Below, piece after piece: positions 45,723 through 54,136 of a stretch of 64,000 nt of DNA. Every line of letters begins with the position of its first letter. The first letter of the stretch is position 1. The position numbers were made by a program, and so were the translations under genes. This DNA is from Paenibacillus senegalimassiliensis (GTDB lineage Bacteria > Bacillota > Bacilli > Paenibacillales > Paenibacillaceae), in contig NZ_LN909046.1 in assembly GCF_001486585.1 (NCBI RefSeq), positions 1,364,001-1,428,000 of the forward strand, read 5' to 3'. Under the pieces are notes generated by a model that saw only the letters and a program-made list of their open reading frames with translations, had not been told where the DNA came from and did no database searches.

Positions 45723-47132
45723 CTAGATGTAAGCCGACATGGAGATATCACCTTCACTATAGTAGAAGGACATATGAGATACGGGGTCTTTAATATATTT
45801 GGTATAACGTCCTATTACGATTTTGGAGCCGCCATAGATCATCTTGAACACATCTACCCTTGCTCTCCCTGTATCTTCAAGCGCTTTCTCAATAGAAAGC
45901 ATTCGCTCCTTCATCAGGTTCATCTCTTGGGTGCTCGCTTTCTTGGTCATGCTCAGCTTGGAACGCATCTCGACCTTATCCGGGGTTAATCTTCCCATAG
46001 AAGCAAGCTGGTTCAGTAACGTAAGCGCCTTCTCTGTTTTGTCCAGATTGGCCATTTGCTCCTTAAGCTGCTGGCGAAGCTCCTGCAATTCATTACGAAG
46101 TTCAGGAAGAACGCCTACTTCAATCGTCGTCGTCGTCGACATCGGATTGCCAATAATGCGTGCTATTACTTTCTCTCCCGCCTGAAGGTTGCCCCCGACG
46201 ATCAAGCCTTTAGCTCCACTACATATAATGTCCCGTCCGGCGCGAATGTTGGAGTGCATAATGCTTTGCGAGACAATGACATCTTCTCCCGCCTGAACGT
46301 TTCCGTCCTGGATGAATGAGCTCTTGACATTTTGACCCGCTTTGACCAAACCTTTGTTGTAACCGATAATACCACCCGAAATTTCGATGGAGCCATCCGC
46401 GAACAACTCGGCCCCTTCAACTCCACCAACAACGCGAATGTCTCCCGCCGCTGTAATTCTGAAGCCAGTTAGCACGTTGCCACGTACAACGACGGTACCT
46501 ACAAAATCAATATTTCCGCTGCTGTAGTCAACATCTCCGTTAATCTCATAAATGGGAAACACATTTAGGGCGCCTTTGTCCGTCCGAGTTACCAATCCAT
46601 CAATAGCGGCATATAGTGCCGTTTGCTCCGGATTCATGACCACGTTCTTACCCACTTTAAAGTGGGCAGGCTTCCCCTCCCTGCATGGGATTGCTTCTCC
46701 GGTCACCGCAGTTCCGTTACGCCCTGGAACAGGGGGCACGAGTTCAGCGATAATCTGTCCTTTGCGGATGTTGTTCAGTCGAGTTACATCCTTTAGATCC
46801 ACTGTCCCCTCGTCGTTCTCCGCAGGTTTATGCCGATTAGCATCATCAATGGCCACCGCATAACGAATCATGCCGTCTTCTCCATCAAATGGTTCCTGAC
46901 CAATGGCAATCGGTGTTTTGCTGAAGAAGTACTCCCTAGGATTTGCTGAAAAACGCCGGACAATATCGTCCTGAATCCCGTGCTTGACCCCTTCCCCTTG
47001 CAAGAAACGAAGCAATTGATCTGCCGTACAGGAGAAATTATCCTCCTTCTTGGCAAATTGCAAGTAAGCAACGGTCTTATCATCATTCAGCGTTACGGTT
47101 AGCATTTGTTTCAAATCATCCAGAAGTTCCAC
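45723..47132 (-). CDS. FapA family (DUF342) protein
   Basis: A protein of about 469 residues. The middle part (about 180-320) is a right-handed beta-helix-like run with repeated short turns (VDYSSGNIDFVGTVVVRGNV, IRVVGGVEGAELFADGSIEI, VQAGEDVIVSQSIMHSNIRA), the FapA/DUF342 polymer-forming fold. A coiled-coil region (ELRNELQELRQQLKEQMANL) and a short end follow. Relatives in Vibrio influence flagellar assembly and glucose-dependent polar localisation, but the role here is not known. GTG start at 47132 with AAGGAGG upstream; the frame upstream to 47168 is not supported. It directly follows sigD. Confidence 0.8.
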   Translation of the reverse strand: MELLDDLKQMLTVTLNDDKTVAYLQFAKKEDNFSCTADQLLRFLQGEGVKHGIQDDIVRRFSANPREYFFSKTPIAIGQEPFDGEDGMIRYAVAIDDANRHKPAENDEGTVDLKDVTRLNNIRKGQIIAELVPPVPGRNGTAVTGEAIPCREGKPAHFKVGKNVVMNPEQTALYAAIDGLVTRTDKGALNVFPIYEINGDVDYSSGNIDFVGTVVVRGNVLTGFRITAAGDIRVVGGVEGAELFADGSIEISGGIIGYNKGLVKAGQNVKSSFIQDGNVQAGEDVIVSQSIMHSNIRAGRDIICSGAKGLIVGGNLQAGEKVIARIIGNPMSTTTTIEVGVLPELRNELQELRQQLKEQMANLDKTEKALTLLNQLASMGRLTPDKVEMRSKLSMTKKASTQEMNLMKERMLSIEKALEDTGRARVDVFKMIYGGSKIVIGRYTKYIKDPVSHMSFYYSEGDISMSAYI

Positions 47133-47177
47133 GAAGTTGTTCCTCCTTCCATCCATTTGCTCGTTCACAATAACCCG

Positions 47178-47966
47178 TTAGTCTTCACGAAGCAGTAAAT
47201 CTCGCTGCTTGTCCAAACTACAACGAAGCCTGAAAATCGCCTTGGAATGTAGCTGAGAAATACGCGAAGGAGAAAGTGACATCACTTCAGCGATTTCGCT
47301 TAGCGACAGATCCTCGTAGTATAGCAGAGAGATCACCATGCGTTCCTTTTCTGTTAATTTCTCGATGCCTTTCGTCAGCGAATCTCGTAGATAGAATTCT
47401 CTAACCTTATAATCCGGGTTTTTTGCTTTTTCGTCAACGAGTAAAGTAAGACGAGTCTCCGACTCTTCTTCACGAATCGGATCCTCCAGGGAACAAAGCG
47501 TCATGACGGCAACTTCTTGCAGCATGCCTTGGAACTCTTTCTCGCTGATATCTAAATAGGTACTCATCTCGGAGTCCGTAACAGAGCGGAGGTATTGCTG
47601 CTCCAGGTGCTGGTAGCCCTCCTCAATTCGCTTGGCTTTCTCTCTCACGGACCGGGGAACCCAATCCCCCTGCCGCAGGCCGTCCAAAATGGCTCCTCTG
47701 ACCCGCCATGATGCATAGGTCTCGAACTGAAGTCCACGCTTGTAATCGAATTTTTCAACCGCATCGATCAGTCCCATAACCCCATTGCTGGCAAGATCAT
47801 CCTTAGACACATTTTTGGGCAGACCAACGGCGAGACGTCCTGAAACGTAGTCGACAATATGAAGGTATTTCTCGATAAGTTGTTTCTTGGCCTCTAAATC
47901 GCCTTGTTCTTTCCACTGCTCCCATAGCTCGGCATAATTCAGAGTGGATGTCTTCCGCTCGCTCAA
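47178..47966 (-). CDS. sigD: RNA polymerase sigma factor SigD (FliA/WhiG type)
   Basis: A 262-residue flagellar and motility sigma factor. Region 2 has DYVSGRLAVGLPKNVSKDDL and GLIDAVEKFDYKRGLQFETY with WRVRGAILDGLRQGDWVPRS, and region 4 has LTEKERMVISLLYYEDLSLS and EIAEVMSLSPSRISQLHSKA (each run split). It drives late flagellar genes such as hag, motAB and autolysins, and is normally held by FlgM, not in this window. TTG start with AAGGAGGG upstream. Placement near the operon end is as in B. subtilis. Confidence 0.95.
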   Translation of the reverse strand: MSERKTSTLNYAELWEQWKEQGDLEAKKQLIEKYLHIVDYVSGRLAVGLPKNVSKDDLASNGVMGLIDAVEKFDYKRGLQFETYASWRVRGAILDGLRQGDWVPRSVREKAKRIEEGYQHLEQQYLRSVTDSEMSTYLDISEKEFQGMLQEVAVMTLCSLEDPIREEESETRLTLLVDEKAKNPDYKVREFYLRDSLTKGIEKLTEKERMVISLLYYEDLSLSEIAEVMSLSPSRISQLHSKAIFRLRCSLDKQRDLLLRED

Positions 47967-47981
47967 TGGTCTTCACCCTCC

Positions 47982-48401
47982 TTATTGTTCTGTCAGGTGA
48001 CGAACGATCTTAGCCAGCTCTTCCGGATCCTTGTCGTCAGGTGTCTTTACTAGTTTGGGCGGATTGAGTGGCGCAAATGGCGCATCCTCCGCCGAAGCCG
48101 GCTCCGGCTTCAACAAATCATTAAGCTCTTCACTTTCATCCGGGGTAGTCAGGTCCAGGTTACCACCCTTCCCTTCCTCGGATGCAAATTCATCCTCGCC
48201 CTCAAGGCTATTACCGCTGGGCATCTCCTTCAGAAAGCTAAGCATCCAGCCGCCGGCAAAGGCCAGCAGGAACCAGACCGCAAAGGATATTAATCCCCGG
48301 ATAAAGCTGGTCATGAACAAATTGTTTCCCGCCGATGCGGCAAACGAAATCAGAAAACCGATAAAGCCCAATAAAAAGTAATATCGCAATTTTCCAGTCA
48401 T
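47982..48401 (-). CDS. two-helix membrane protein between cheD and sigD, unknown function
   Basis: A 139-residue protein with two hydrophobic helices (about 7-26 and 36-56) and an acidic, proline-rich cytoplasmic-type tail ending LAKIVRHLTEQ. I cannot name a family. It is encoded 2 bases after the cheD stop, with AAAGGA reading across the cheD end, so it is coupled to chemotaxis gene expression. A regulator or scaffold for the switch or for SigD control would be speculation. Confidence 0.7.
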   Translation of the reverse strand: MTGKLRYYFLLGFIGFLISFAASAGNNLFMTSFIRGLISFAVWFLLAFAGGWMLSFLKEMPSGNSLEGEDEFASEEGKGGNLDLTTPDESEELNDLLKPEPASAEDAPFAPLNPPKLVKTPDDKDPEELAKIVRHLTEQ

Positions 48402-48403
48402 GG

Positions 48404-48901
48404 CTACAATTCCTTTATCCCCATTTGTACACTTCGTACATATAACAACCCTGTCTCACTGTCCAGTTCAATCGTACGACCATAATTCCCGCCTGTATCC
48501 TCTCCCAGCAAAGGAATACCCAGTTCTTCCAGTTGAATCTTGCAGGATTCAACATTTCTCGGGCCGATTCGCATGGAATCTCCCCTCCCGGCAAAGGAGA
48601 ACATCTGAGCCCCGCCGGCCATCTTCGCTACTACACGGCCAGGAACCGCGCCGATAGAAATTAATTTGTCGAACAACGCCGGAATAGCGGTATCTGCATA
48701 TTTGGCAATGTTCAATGCCCCTTCCCTGGCAATGCTGGCAGAGGGAAGCATGACATGCGCCAGACCAGCCAGCTTGAGCTCTGGGTCAAACAATGTCAAC
48801 CCGACGCATGAACCTAGCCCAGTTGTTCGTATCAACCCCTGCTGAGTAATGACACTTAACTCGGCCATGCCTACCTTAACGATGTGTTGCTCACCAATCA
48901 T
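48404..48901 (-). CDS. cheD: chemoreceptor glutamine deamidase CheD
   Basis: A protein of about 165 residues that deamidates receptor glutamines and binds CheC. The family core IRTTGLGSCVGLTLFD (with the catalytic cysteine in GSCVG), KLAGLAHVMLP (catalytic histidine) and KMAGGAQMF is present. I place the start at 48901, which keeps the conserved IVKVGMAEL beginning; the ATG overlaps the last 11 bases of cheC. A longer frame to 49012 lies wholly inside cheC and is not supported. Confidence 0.93.
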   Translation of the reverse strand: MIGEQHIVKVGMAELSVITQQGLIRTTGLGSCVGLTLFDPELKLAGLAHVMLPSASIAREGALNIAKYADTAIPALFDKLISIGAVPGRVVAKMAGGAQMFSFAGRGDSMRIGPRNVESCKIQLEELGIPLLGEDTGGNYGRTIELDSETGLLYVRSVQMGIKEL

Positions 48902-49520
48902 GATCAGTGGATACTCCAAGCGCCTCAAATATTTTAGCGAAGGAATCCGGATCAGGAATGAGGAAGAATTGTCCTTCCACCTCATGCTGTCCTTCAATAA
49001 ATGTGGTATCAATCAGCAGGGCAGAATCCCCCATCTCTCCAAATTGCAGGAGCCCATAGCTTAGAATCGCTCCCGCCATATCCAGGGCAAGAGCCGGCAC
49101 CGTAGGAGTCATCGACAGGGAAGTGAAATCGGCCAACGATGACAGATAAGAGCCTGCCAATATATTGCCGATCTCCGACAACGCCGACCATTCCATTTCC
49201 GAAAATTCACTGGAGCTTTCTACACTAATGCCTGCCAATCGCTGCAAGAGCTTCTTGCCCGCTTCCGGGCTCAGGATGAAAAACAAGTTACCCGGCGCAT
49301 CCCCTTCCACACGGAAGAAGACGGCAAGCACGATATTCTCGGCTCCTCCAACGCGCTCAGCGATCACTTCGAACGGAAGCATCTGAACTTTCGGAACAGC
49401 CATATCGATGGGCTTGTCGAGCAGCTTGGAAAGCGCCGTAGCCGCGTTCCCGGCTCCGATATTGCCCACTTCCTTCAAAATGTCCATCTTGAATTCTTCA
49501 AATCCTTTGACCGGATCCAT
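48891..49520 (-). CDS. cheC: CheY-P phosphatase CheC
   Basis: A 209-residue CXP family protein that dephosphorylates CheY-P, stimulated by CheD. The two pseudo-symmetric active-site helices are visible: KEVGNIGAGNAATALSKLLD (residues about 15-34) and SALSEIGNILAGSYLSSLAD (about 112-131), both with the E-x2-N pattern. The gene order cheW-cheC-cheD is that of B. subtilis. The 3' end overlaps cheD, whose product is its partner. Confidence 0.95.
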   Translation of the reverse strand: MDPVKGFEEFKMDILKEVGNIGAGNAATALSKLLDKPIDMAVPKVQMLPFEVIAERVGGAENIVLAVFFRVEGDAPGNLFFILSPEAGKKLLQRLAGISVESSSEFSEMEWSALSEIGNILAGSYLSSLADFTSLSMTPTVPALALDMAGAILSYGLLQFGEMGDSALLIDTTFIEGQHEVEGQFFLIPDPDSFAKIFEALGVSTDHDW

Positions 49521-49524
49521 GGCT

Positions 49525-49986
49525 TTAGCCCTCTAGACTTTCCAACTGAATGATTTCCTTCCGGCTAAGCACTTCTGACAAATTCAACATCACGAGCAAG
49601 CGCTCTTCGGAAATACGAGCAACCCCATGCAAATATTTAGCCTTAATACCTCCTACCACATCTGGAGGTGAGTCAATCAGGTCGGAGTCCAAATCGATAA
49701 CATCATTGGCCGAATCGACGATAAATCCAACTTCCAGCTCATCCGCCGATACGATGATGATCCGGGTCTGATCGGTATGCTCCACCTCTTCCAAGCCGAA
49801 GCGTCCGCGCAAGTCAATCACCGGAATGACCACACCGCGCAAATTGATGACCCCTTTGACAAAAGAGAATGTTTTGGGTACGCGGGTTATCGGCATCATC
49901 CGCTCGATGGTTTGTACGTTATCGACGTCAATCCCGTATTCCTCTTGCCCTAGTTTAAATACGATAACTTTTAATTCCTCTCCCAT
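49525..49986 (-). CDS. cheW: chemotaxis coupling protein CheW
   Basis: A 153-residue SH3-like adaptor linking receptors to CheA. The typical VFKLGQEEYGIDVDNVQTIE start, the GVINLRGVVIPVIDLRGRFG segment and VGFIVDSANDVIDL are all present (each at its expected place). AAGGAGG stands about 8 bases before the ATG. It lies 33 bases after cheA. Confidence 0.96.
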   Translation of the reverse strand: MGEELKVIVFKLGQEEYGIDVDNVQTIERMMPITRVPKTFSFVKGVINLRGVVIPVIDLRGRFGLEEVEHTDQTRIIIVSADELEVGFIVDSANDVIDLDSDLIDSPPDVVGGIKAKYLHGVARISEERLLVMLNLSEVLSRKEIIQLESLEG

Positions 49987-50019
49987 GTGGAAAACCTCCT
50001 TAAGAGTATATGAATCGTC

Positions 50020-52110
50020 TTATTTGATGAACGCGTTAGGATCAATGATAAGCGCAACCTGGCCATCGCCCAGAATGGTTGCCCCAGCAACTCCCTGCAC
50101 CGCCGGCAAGTATTTGCCCAGGTTTTTGATGACGATTTCGCTTTGACCGATGAATTCCTCTACCGTCAATGCCGCCATTCTCTCACCCTTGCGGATGACA
50201 ACAATCTCGGACTCCTCTTCCTCGTTCTCGGCGAAGCCAGGAGCACCAAAGAGTGCGGTGAGCGACATCAGCGGAATATGCGTATTGCGATAAGGAATCA
50301 TGGTGTACCCATGAACCTCGCGGATTTGATCGCGCTTGATCAATCCGGTCTCTACAATAGAGGACAACGGAATTGCATATTTCTCCAGGCCCACCTTGAC
50401 GAGCATGGCAGAAATAATGGACAAGGTCAGTGGCAGTTGCACTGAGAACTTCGTACCCTGTCCCAGCTTCGATTCAACAGACACAACACCGCTCAAGGAT
50501 TCGATCTTCGACTTAACCACGTCAAGCCCAACACCACGTCCGGATATATCCGAAATGACCTCTGCTGTACTGAAACCGGCAGCGAACAGCAGCATGAATA
50601 CCTGCTCATCGGACATCATCTTTCCTTCACCTTCGGTAACAACGCCATTCTTGATGGCCTTCTTCAGGATTCTCTCCCGGTCGATACCATGCCCGTCATC
50701 TTCTATTTCAATGAAGACATGATTGCCGCTATGGAAGGCACGCAATTGAACTGTACCTGTCTCGGGTTTGCCCGCAGCGATACGGTCTGCGGTAGATTCG
50801 ACGCCATGGTCAACGGCATTGCGGAGTAAGTGCACGAGCGGATCACCGATTTCGTCGATAACGGTTCGGTCAAGCTCTGTTTCCGCCCCCACAATGACGA
50901 GATCAATTTTCTTATCCAGCGATTTCGCAAGGTCCCGTACCATCCGCGGGAACCGATTGAATACCGTGTCAATGGGCACCATCCGCAGCTTCAGTACGAT
51001 ATTCTGCAAGTCACTGCCAACACGGCTCATATGCTCTACCGTCTCTGTAAGGTCGCTACGCTTTACTTCCTCAGCCAGTTGTTCCAGTCTAGAGCGGTCA
51101 ATCAGCAGCTCGCTAAGCAAATTCATGAGGACATCCAGGCGATCGATATCAACACGAATCGTCCGTGAAGGAGCAGGAGTTCCGCCCCCAGCCCGTGCAC
51201 CGTTCTTCTGATTATGGTCCGCAGCAGTTGGTTCCGCCTTTTTGGCTGGTGCAGCATCAGTTGTCTTTTCGGCTACTGCCGGAGCCGTAACATCTGCGGT
51301 AGCTGCCGCTCCCATCGCTCCTGAAGCCAATTGCGACAAGGTCTCATGATCCAGCGCCGTGGCTTCAGCAGAAGCGATCTCCGACAGGTTCATAACCATG
51401 CTCTGAATCTCGGCAGCTTCTTTTTGGGTTATGTAATAGAGTGAGAAGTTGCGGTCAAACTTTTCTTGTTCAATATCCTGTACGGATGGAGAAGATTTCA
51501 CAATCTCCCCGTAACGCTCTAGCAGGTCGAATACCAGGTACGCTCTGGCTGCCTTCAGTTGACAATCCTCACGAATCGCCACATCGATGTACATGACCTT
51601 ATGACCTTCACCGATCGACTGCTCCAATACGGAATATTGGAACTCATCCAATTGAATGGCTGGAGTACCTGAACCACCTGCTGCAGATTCCGCTGGCTTG
51701 TCAGCCCCGGATTTGCCCCCGCCTTCGAAATCACCACGCACGATCGATTGCAATGAAGCCACGATGGCACTGACGTCCTCCTTGCCCTCACCGCCTTGCG
51801 TAATATCTTCGACCATTAATTGCAAGGCATCCAAGCTCTTGAACAGCGTGTCAAAAATGAACTCCTGCATTTTAAGCTTTTCGTTGCGCACCAGATCAAG
51901 TACATTCTCCATCTGATGCGTCAGCGAGGACAAATCCTCGAAGCCCATCGTAGCCGCCATCCCTTTCAGGGTATGGGCAGAACGGAAGATAACCTGGACA
52001 ATGCTGATGTCATCAGGGTTACTCTCCAGCTCCAGCATTTTTTCATTTAATGATTGCAAATGATCGTTCGACTCATCGATAAACATGGATAAATATTGGT
52101 TCATGTCCAT
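50020..52110 (-). CDS. cheA: chemotaxis histidine kinase CheA
   Basis: A 696-residue kinase that phosphorylates CheY and CheB. P1 (HPt) has the phospho-accepting H46 in RSAHTLKGMA. The P2-like domain spans about 160-250, followed by an Ala/Pro linker. P3 dimerisation has LDVLMNLLSELLIDRSRLEQ (about 325-345). The P4 ATPase has the N box LLRNAVDHGVES, and DDGHGIDR, SDISGRGVGLDVVKS boxes. The P5 CheW-like domain closes it. All catalytic boxes are intact. GGAGGAGGTG precedes the ATG. Confidence 0.96.
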   Translation of the reverse strand: MDMNQYLSMFIDESNDHLQSLNEKMLELESNPDDISIVQVIFRSAHTLKGMAATMGFEDLSSLTHQMENVLDLVRNEKLKMQEFIFDTLFKSLDALQLMVEDITQGGEGKEDVSAIVASLQSIVRGDFEGGGKSGADKPAESAAGGSGTPAIQLDEFQYSVLEQSIGEGHKVMYIDVAIREDCQLKAARAYLVFDLLERYGEIVKSSPSVQDIEQEKFDRNFSLYYITQKEAAEIQSMVMNLSEIASAEATALDHETLSQLASGAMGAAATADVTAPAVAEKTTDAAPAKKAEPTAADHNQKNGARAGGGTPAPSRTIRVDIDRLDVLMNLLSELLIDRSRLEQLAEEVKRSDLTETVEHMSRVGSDLQNIVLKLRMVPIDTVFNRFPRMVRDLAKSLDKKIDLVIVGAETELDRTVIDEIGDPLVHLLRNAVDHGVESTADRIAAGKPETGTVQLRAFHSGNHVFIEIEDDGHGIDRERILKKAIKNGVVTEGEGKMMSDEQVFMLLFAAGFSTAEVISDISGRGVGLDVVKSKIESLSGVVSVESKLGQGTKFSVQLPLTLSIISAMLVKVGLEKYAIPLSSIVETGLIKRDQIREVHGYTMIPYRNTHIPLMSLTALFGAPGFAENEEEESEIVVIRKGERMAALTVEEFIGQSEIVIKNLGKYLPAVQGVAGATILGDGQVALIIDPNAFIK

Positions 52111-52138
52111 GGTGAGGCACCTCCTCCAAGAGATTCCG

Positions 52139-53218
52139 TTATTTCACAACTTGTACTAGCTTAGGACCGATATCATGCAGCGGCAAAACATGGCTGACGC
52201 AATTGAGTTCGATAGCCGAGCGCGGCATCCCGAACACCACACAGGTCTCTTCGCTCTCGGCCAGGGTGGAAGTCACGCCAGCATCATACAACTGCTTCAT
52301 GACTTTCGCTCCGTCGCTGCCCATTCCGGTCAGCAGCACGGCATGCCGCTTTAATGCTTCAAGAGGAAGCAGCGATTCGTACAAGACGTCCACCGAAGGC
52401 CTGTGTCCGTTACGCGGCTCCTGCTCTGTAAGATGTATGCGATAACCGCCGCCAGGGCTGGGTATCACGTTCAGATGAAAGCCGCCCGGCGCAATGTAAG
52501 CCGTACCGCTGTGCAGCCTTTCACCCTGCTCCGCTTCCACTACGGTCAGCTCACTCAAGCTATTCAGCCGCTGAGCGAGGGACTTGGTGAAATTCGGGGG
52601 CATGTGCTGCACGATGACAATCGGTGCCGGGAAATCCCCCGGAATTTTCTCCAGGACGGCCTTCAAAGCTTTGGGGCCGCCCGTGGAAGTACCGATCGCG
52701 ACCAGATCGGTGAAGCTCGTCCGCGGGCCGGCTCCTTGTGCCAGGCCGGCTGCTCCCGTCGTCGCCCGGCCTTTCGGCGCGACCGGGTCCACCGGCGCCC
52801 GCGCGGCCCGCCGCTCCTTCGCTGCCATCGCTACCCGCATCTGTTCGCGAAGCTCGCGCCCCACCTCTTCGATGTCATGCGAGCTGGTAGTAGCCGATGG
52901 CTTGCGGATGAAGTCGAAGGCGCCAAGCTCCAGCGCCATGATTGTCTCCCGCATACCCTGCTCATTGATGCCGGAGAGCATGATTACCGGCAAGGGATGC
53001 TCTTTCATAATTACTTTCAGCGCATCCAGGCCATTGAGCTCCGGCATTTCCACGTCCATGGTCACCAAATCCGGCTGAATGGCGGCGACTTGTTCAACCG
53101 CTTCCCGTCCATTCTTGGCAGTGGCCTCTACACGATAGGCCGGGTCCTGTTCGATGAGATCGGATATGATCTTACGCATAAACGCCGAATCATCAACGAC
53201 CAACACTCGATAAGGCAT
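52139..53218 (-). CDS. cheB: chemotaxis methylesterase/deamidase CheB
   Basis: A protein of about 359 residues with an N-terminal receiver (phospho-Asp 55 in VTMDVEMPELNG) and a C-terminal methylesterase with the triad segments GTSTGGPKAL, IVQHMPPNFT and LTGMGSDGAK. It removes methyl groups from receptors after activation by CheA. The linker between the domains (near 52690-52860) is markedly more GC-rich, with Ala/Arg/Gly runs, than its surroundings. The ATG at 53218 is 9 bases after AGGAG; the frame extending to 53242 has no better support. Confidence 0.94.
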   Translation of the reverse strand: MPYRVLVVDDSAFMRKIISDLIEQDPAYRVEATAKNGREAVEQVAAIQPDLVTMDVEMPELNGLDALKVIMKEHPLPVIMLSGINEQGMRETIMALELGAFDFIRKPSATTSSHDIEEVGRELREQMRVAMAAKERRAARAPVDPVAPKGRATTGAAGLAQGAGPRTSFTDLVAIGTSTGGPKALKAVLEKIPGDFPAPIVIVQHMPPNFTKSLAQRLNSLSELTVVEAEQGERLHSGTAYIAPGGFHLNVIPSPGGGYRIHLTEQEPRNGHRPSVDVLYESLLPLEALKRHAVLLTGMGSDGAKVMKQLYDAGVTSTLAESEETCVVFGMPRSAIELNCVSHVLPLHDIGPKLVQVVK

Positions 53219-53248
53219 TGCCCTCCACTCCTGTTCCTTCACGAAGAA

Positions 53249-54136
53249 TCATTTTGCTAGCTTTAACCATTTGTGCATAAATCCCTTGATTCCTGATAAA
53301 GTATCTCTCGGCTTGGTTTGCGGAACATTCAGATACTGGAACGCCAATCGCTGGACATCCCGGGCAGCCATACAACCGGGGAATGCGACAGAGAAAGGAA
53401 TCTGCTTCTTGACCGCCTGCATGACATGCGGATCATCATGGATATAACCAAGCGTAGGGATGTCCATGTCCAGAAAGCGCTGGGCTACGAGCGAAATTTT
53501 GTCGGCCACTTGCTTTGCTTCCGGCTCTCCCGTAACCCTGTTGATCACCAGTCGAAAGTTAGCCTCTGTTTCCATCCCATGCACCACTTTAATTAATGCA
53601 TAAGCATCGGTAATCGCCGTAGGCTCTGGCGTAGTAACAACCAGACACTCGTCTGCGGCCATGATGAATTTCAGCGTTTCCTTCGACAATCCCGCTCCGG
53701 TATCAAAGATGATGTAATCCATTTCGTCTGACAATGCTTCAATTTGCGAGGTGAAGATATTCAAATCCGCTTCCGAGAGCGAAAAAAGATCGGCGAGGCC
53801 GGAACCTCCGGCGATAAAGGGCAACGCCTGCGTGCCCAACTCGATGATCTCGTTAATATCTCTTTCGCCCTTTAATAAATGATACAAATTGTACCTGGAC
53901 CGCACCCCCATCAGGACGTCGATATTTGCCATCCCGATGTCGGCATCAAAGAGCAGAACCTTACATCCCAGCGTCTTTAAAGCAAGGGCGAAATTCAACG
54001 TGAAATTGGATTTGCCCACACCGCCCTTGCCGCTGCTGACGGTAAGAATCCGAGCTGCCCCTTTACCGACTCGGGGCTCGCCAGAGTTTACCCTTGAGGA
54101 CACCAGCTTTCGGAGCGTCTCAGCCTGATCATTCAT
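53249..54136 (-). CDS. flhG: flagellar number regulator FlhG (YlxH), MinD/ParA family
   Basis: A 295-residue deviant-Walker ATPase. The P-loop SSGKGGVGKSN is at residues 34-44, then DADIGMANIDVLMG and FDTGAGLS. The short N-terminal tail with MNDQAETLRKLV resembles the FlhF-activating motif of FlhG. With FlhF it controls the number and placement of flagella by acting on the C-ring protein FliY. A 4-base overlap links it to flhF. Confidence 0.93.
   Translation of the reverse strand: MNDQAETLRKLVSSRVNSGEPRVGKGAARILTVSSGKGGVGKSNFTLNFALALKTLGCKVLLFDADIGMANIDVLMGVRSRYNLYHLLKGERDINEIIELGTQALPFIAGGSGLADLFSLSEADLNIFTSQIEALSDEMDYIIFDTGAGLSKETLKFIMAADECLVVTTPEPTAITDAYALIKVVHGMETEANFRLVINRVTGEPEAKQVADKISLVAQRFLDMDIPTLGYIHDDPHVMQAVKKQIPFSVAFPGCMAARDVQRLAFQYLNVPQTKPRDTLSGIKGFMHKWLKLAK

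Noticed and set aside
52403-53260. 285-codon plus-strand open frame
   Set aside because: Antisense to cheB, product of GC-rich codons there.
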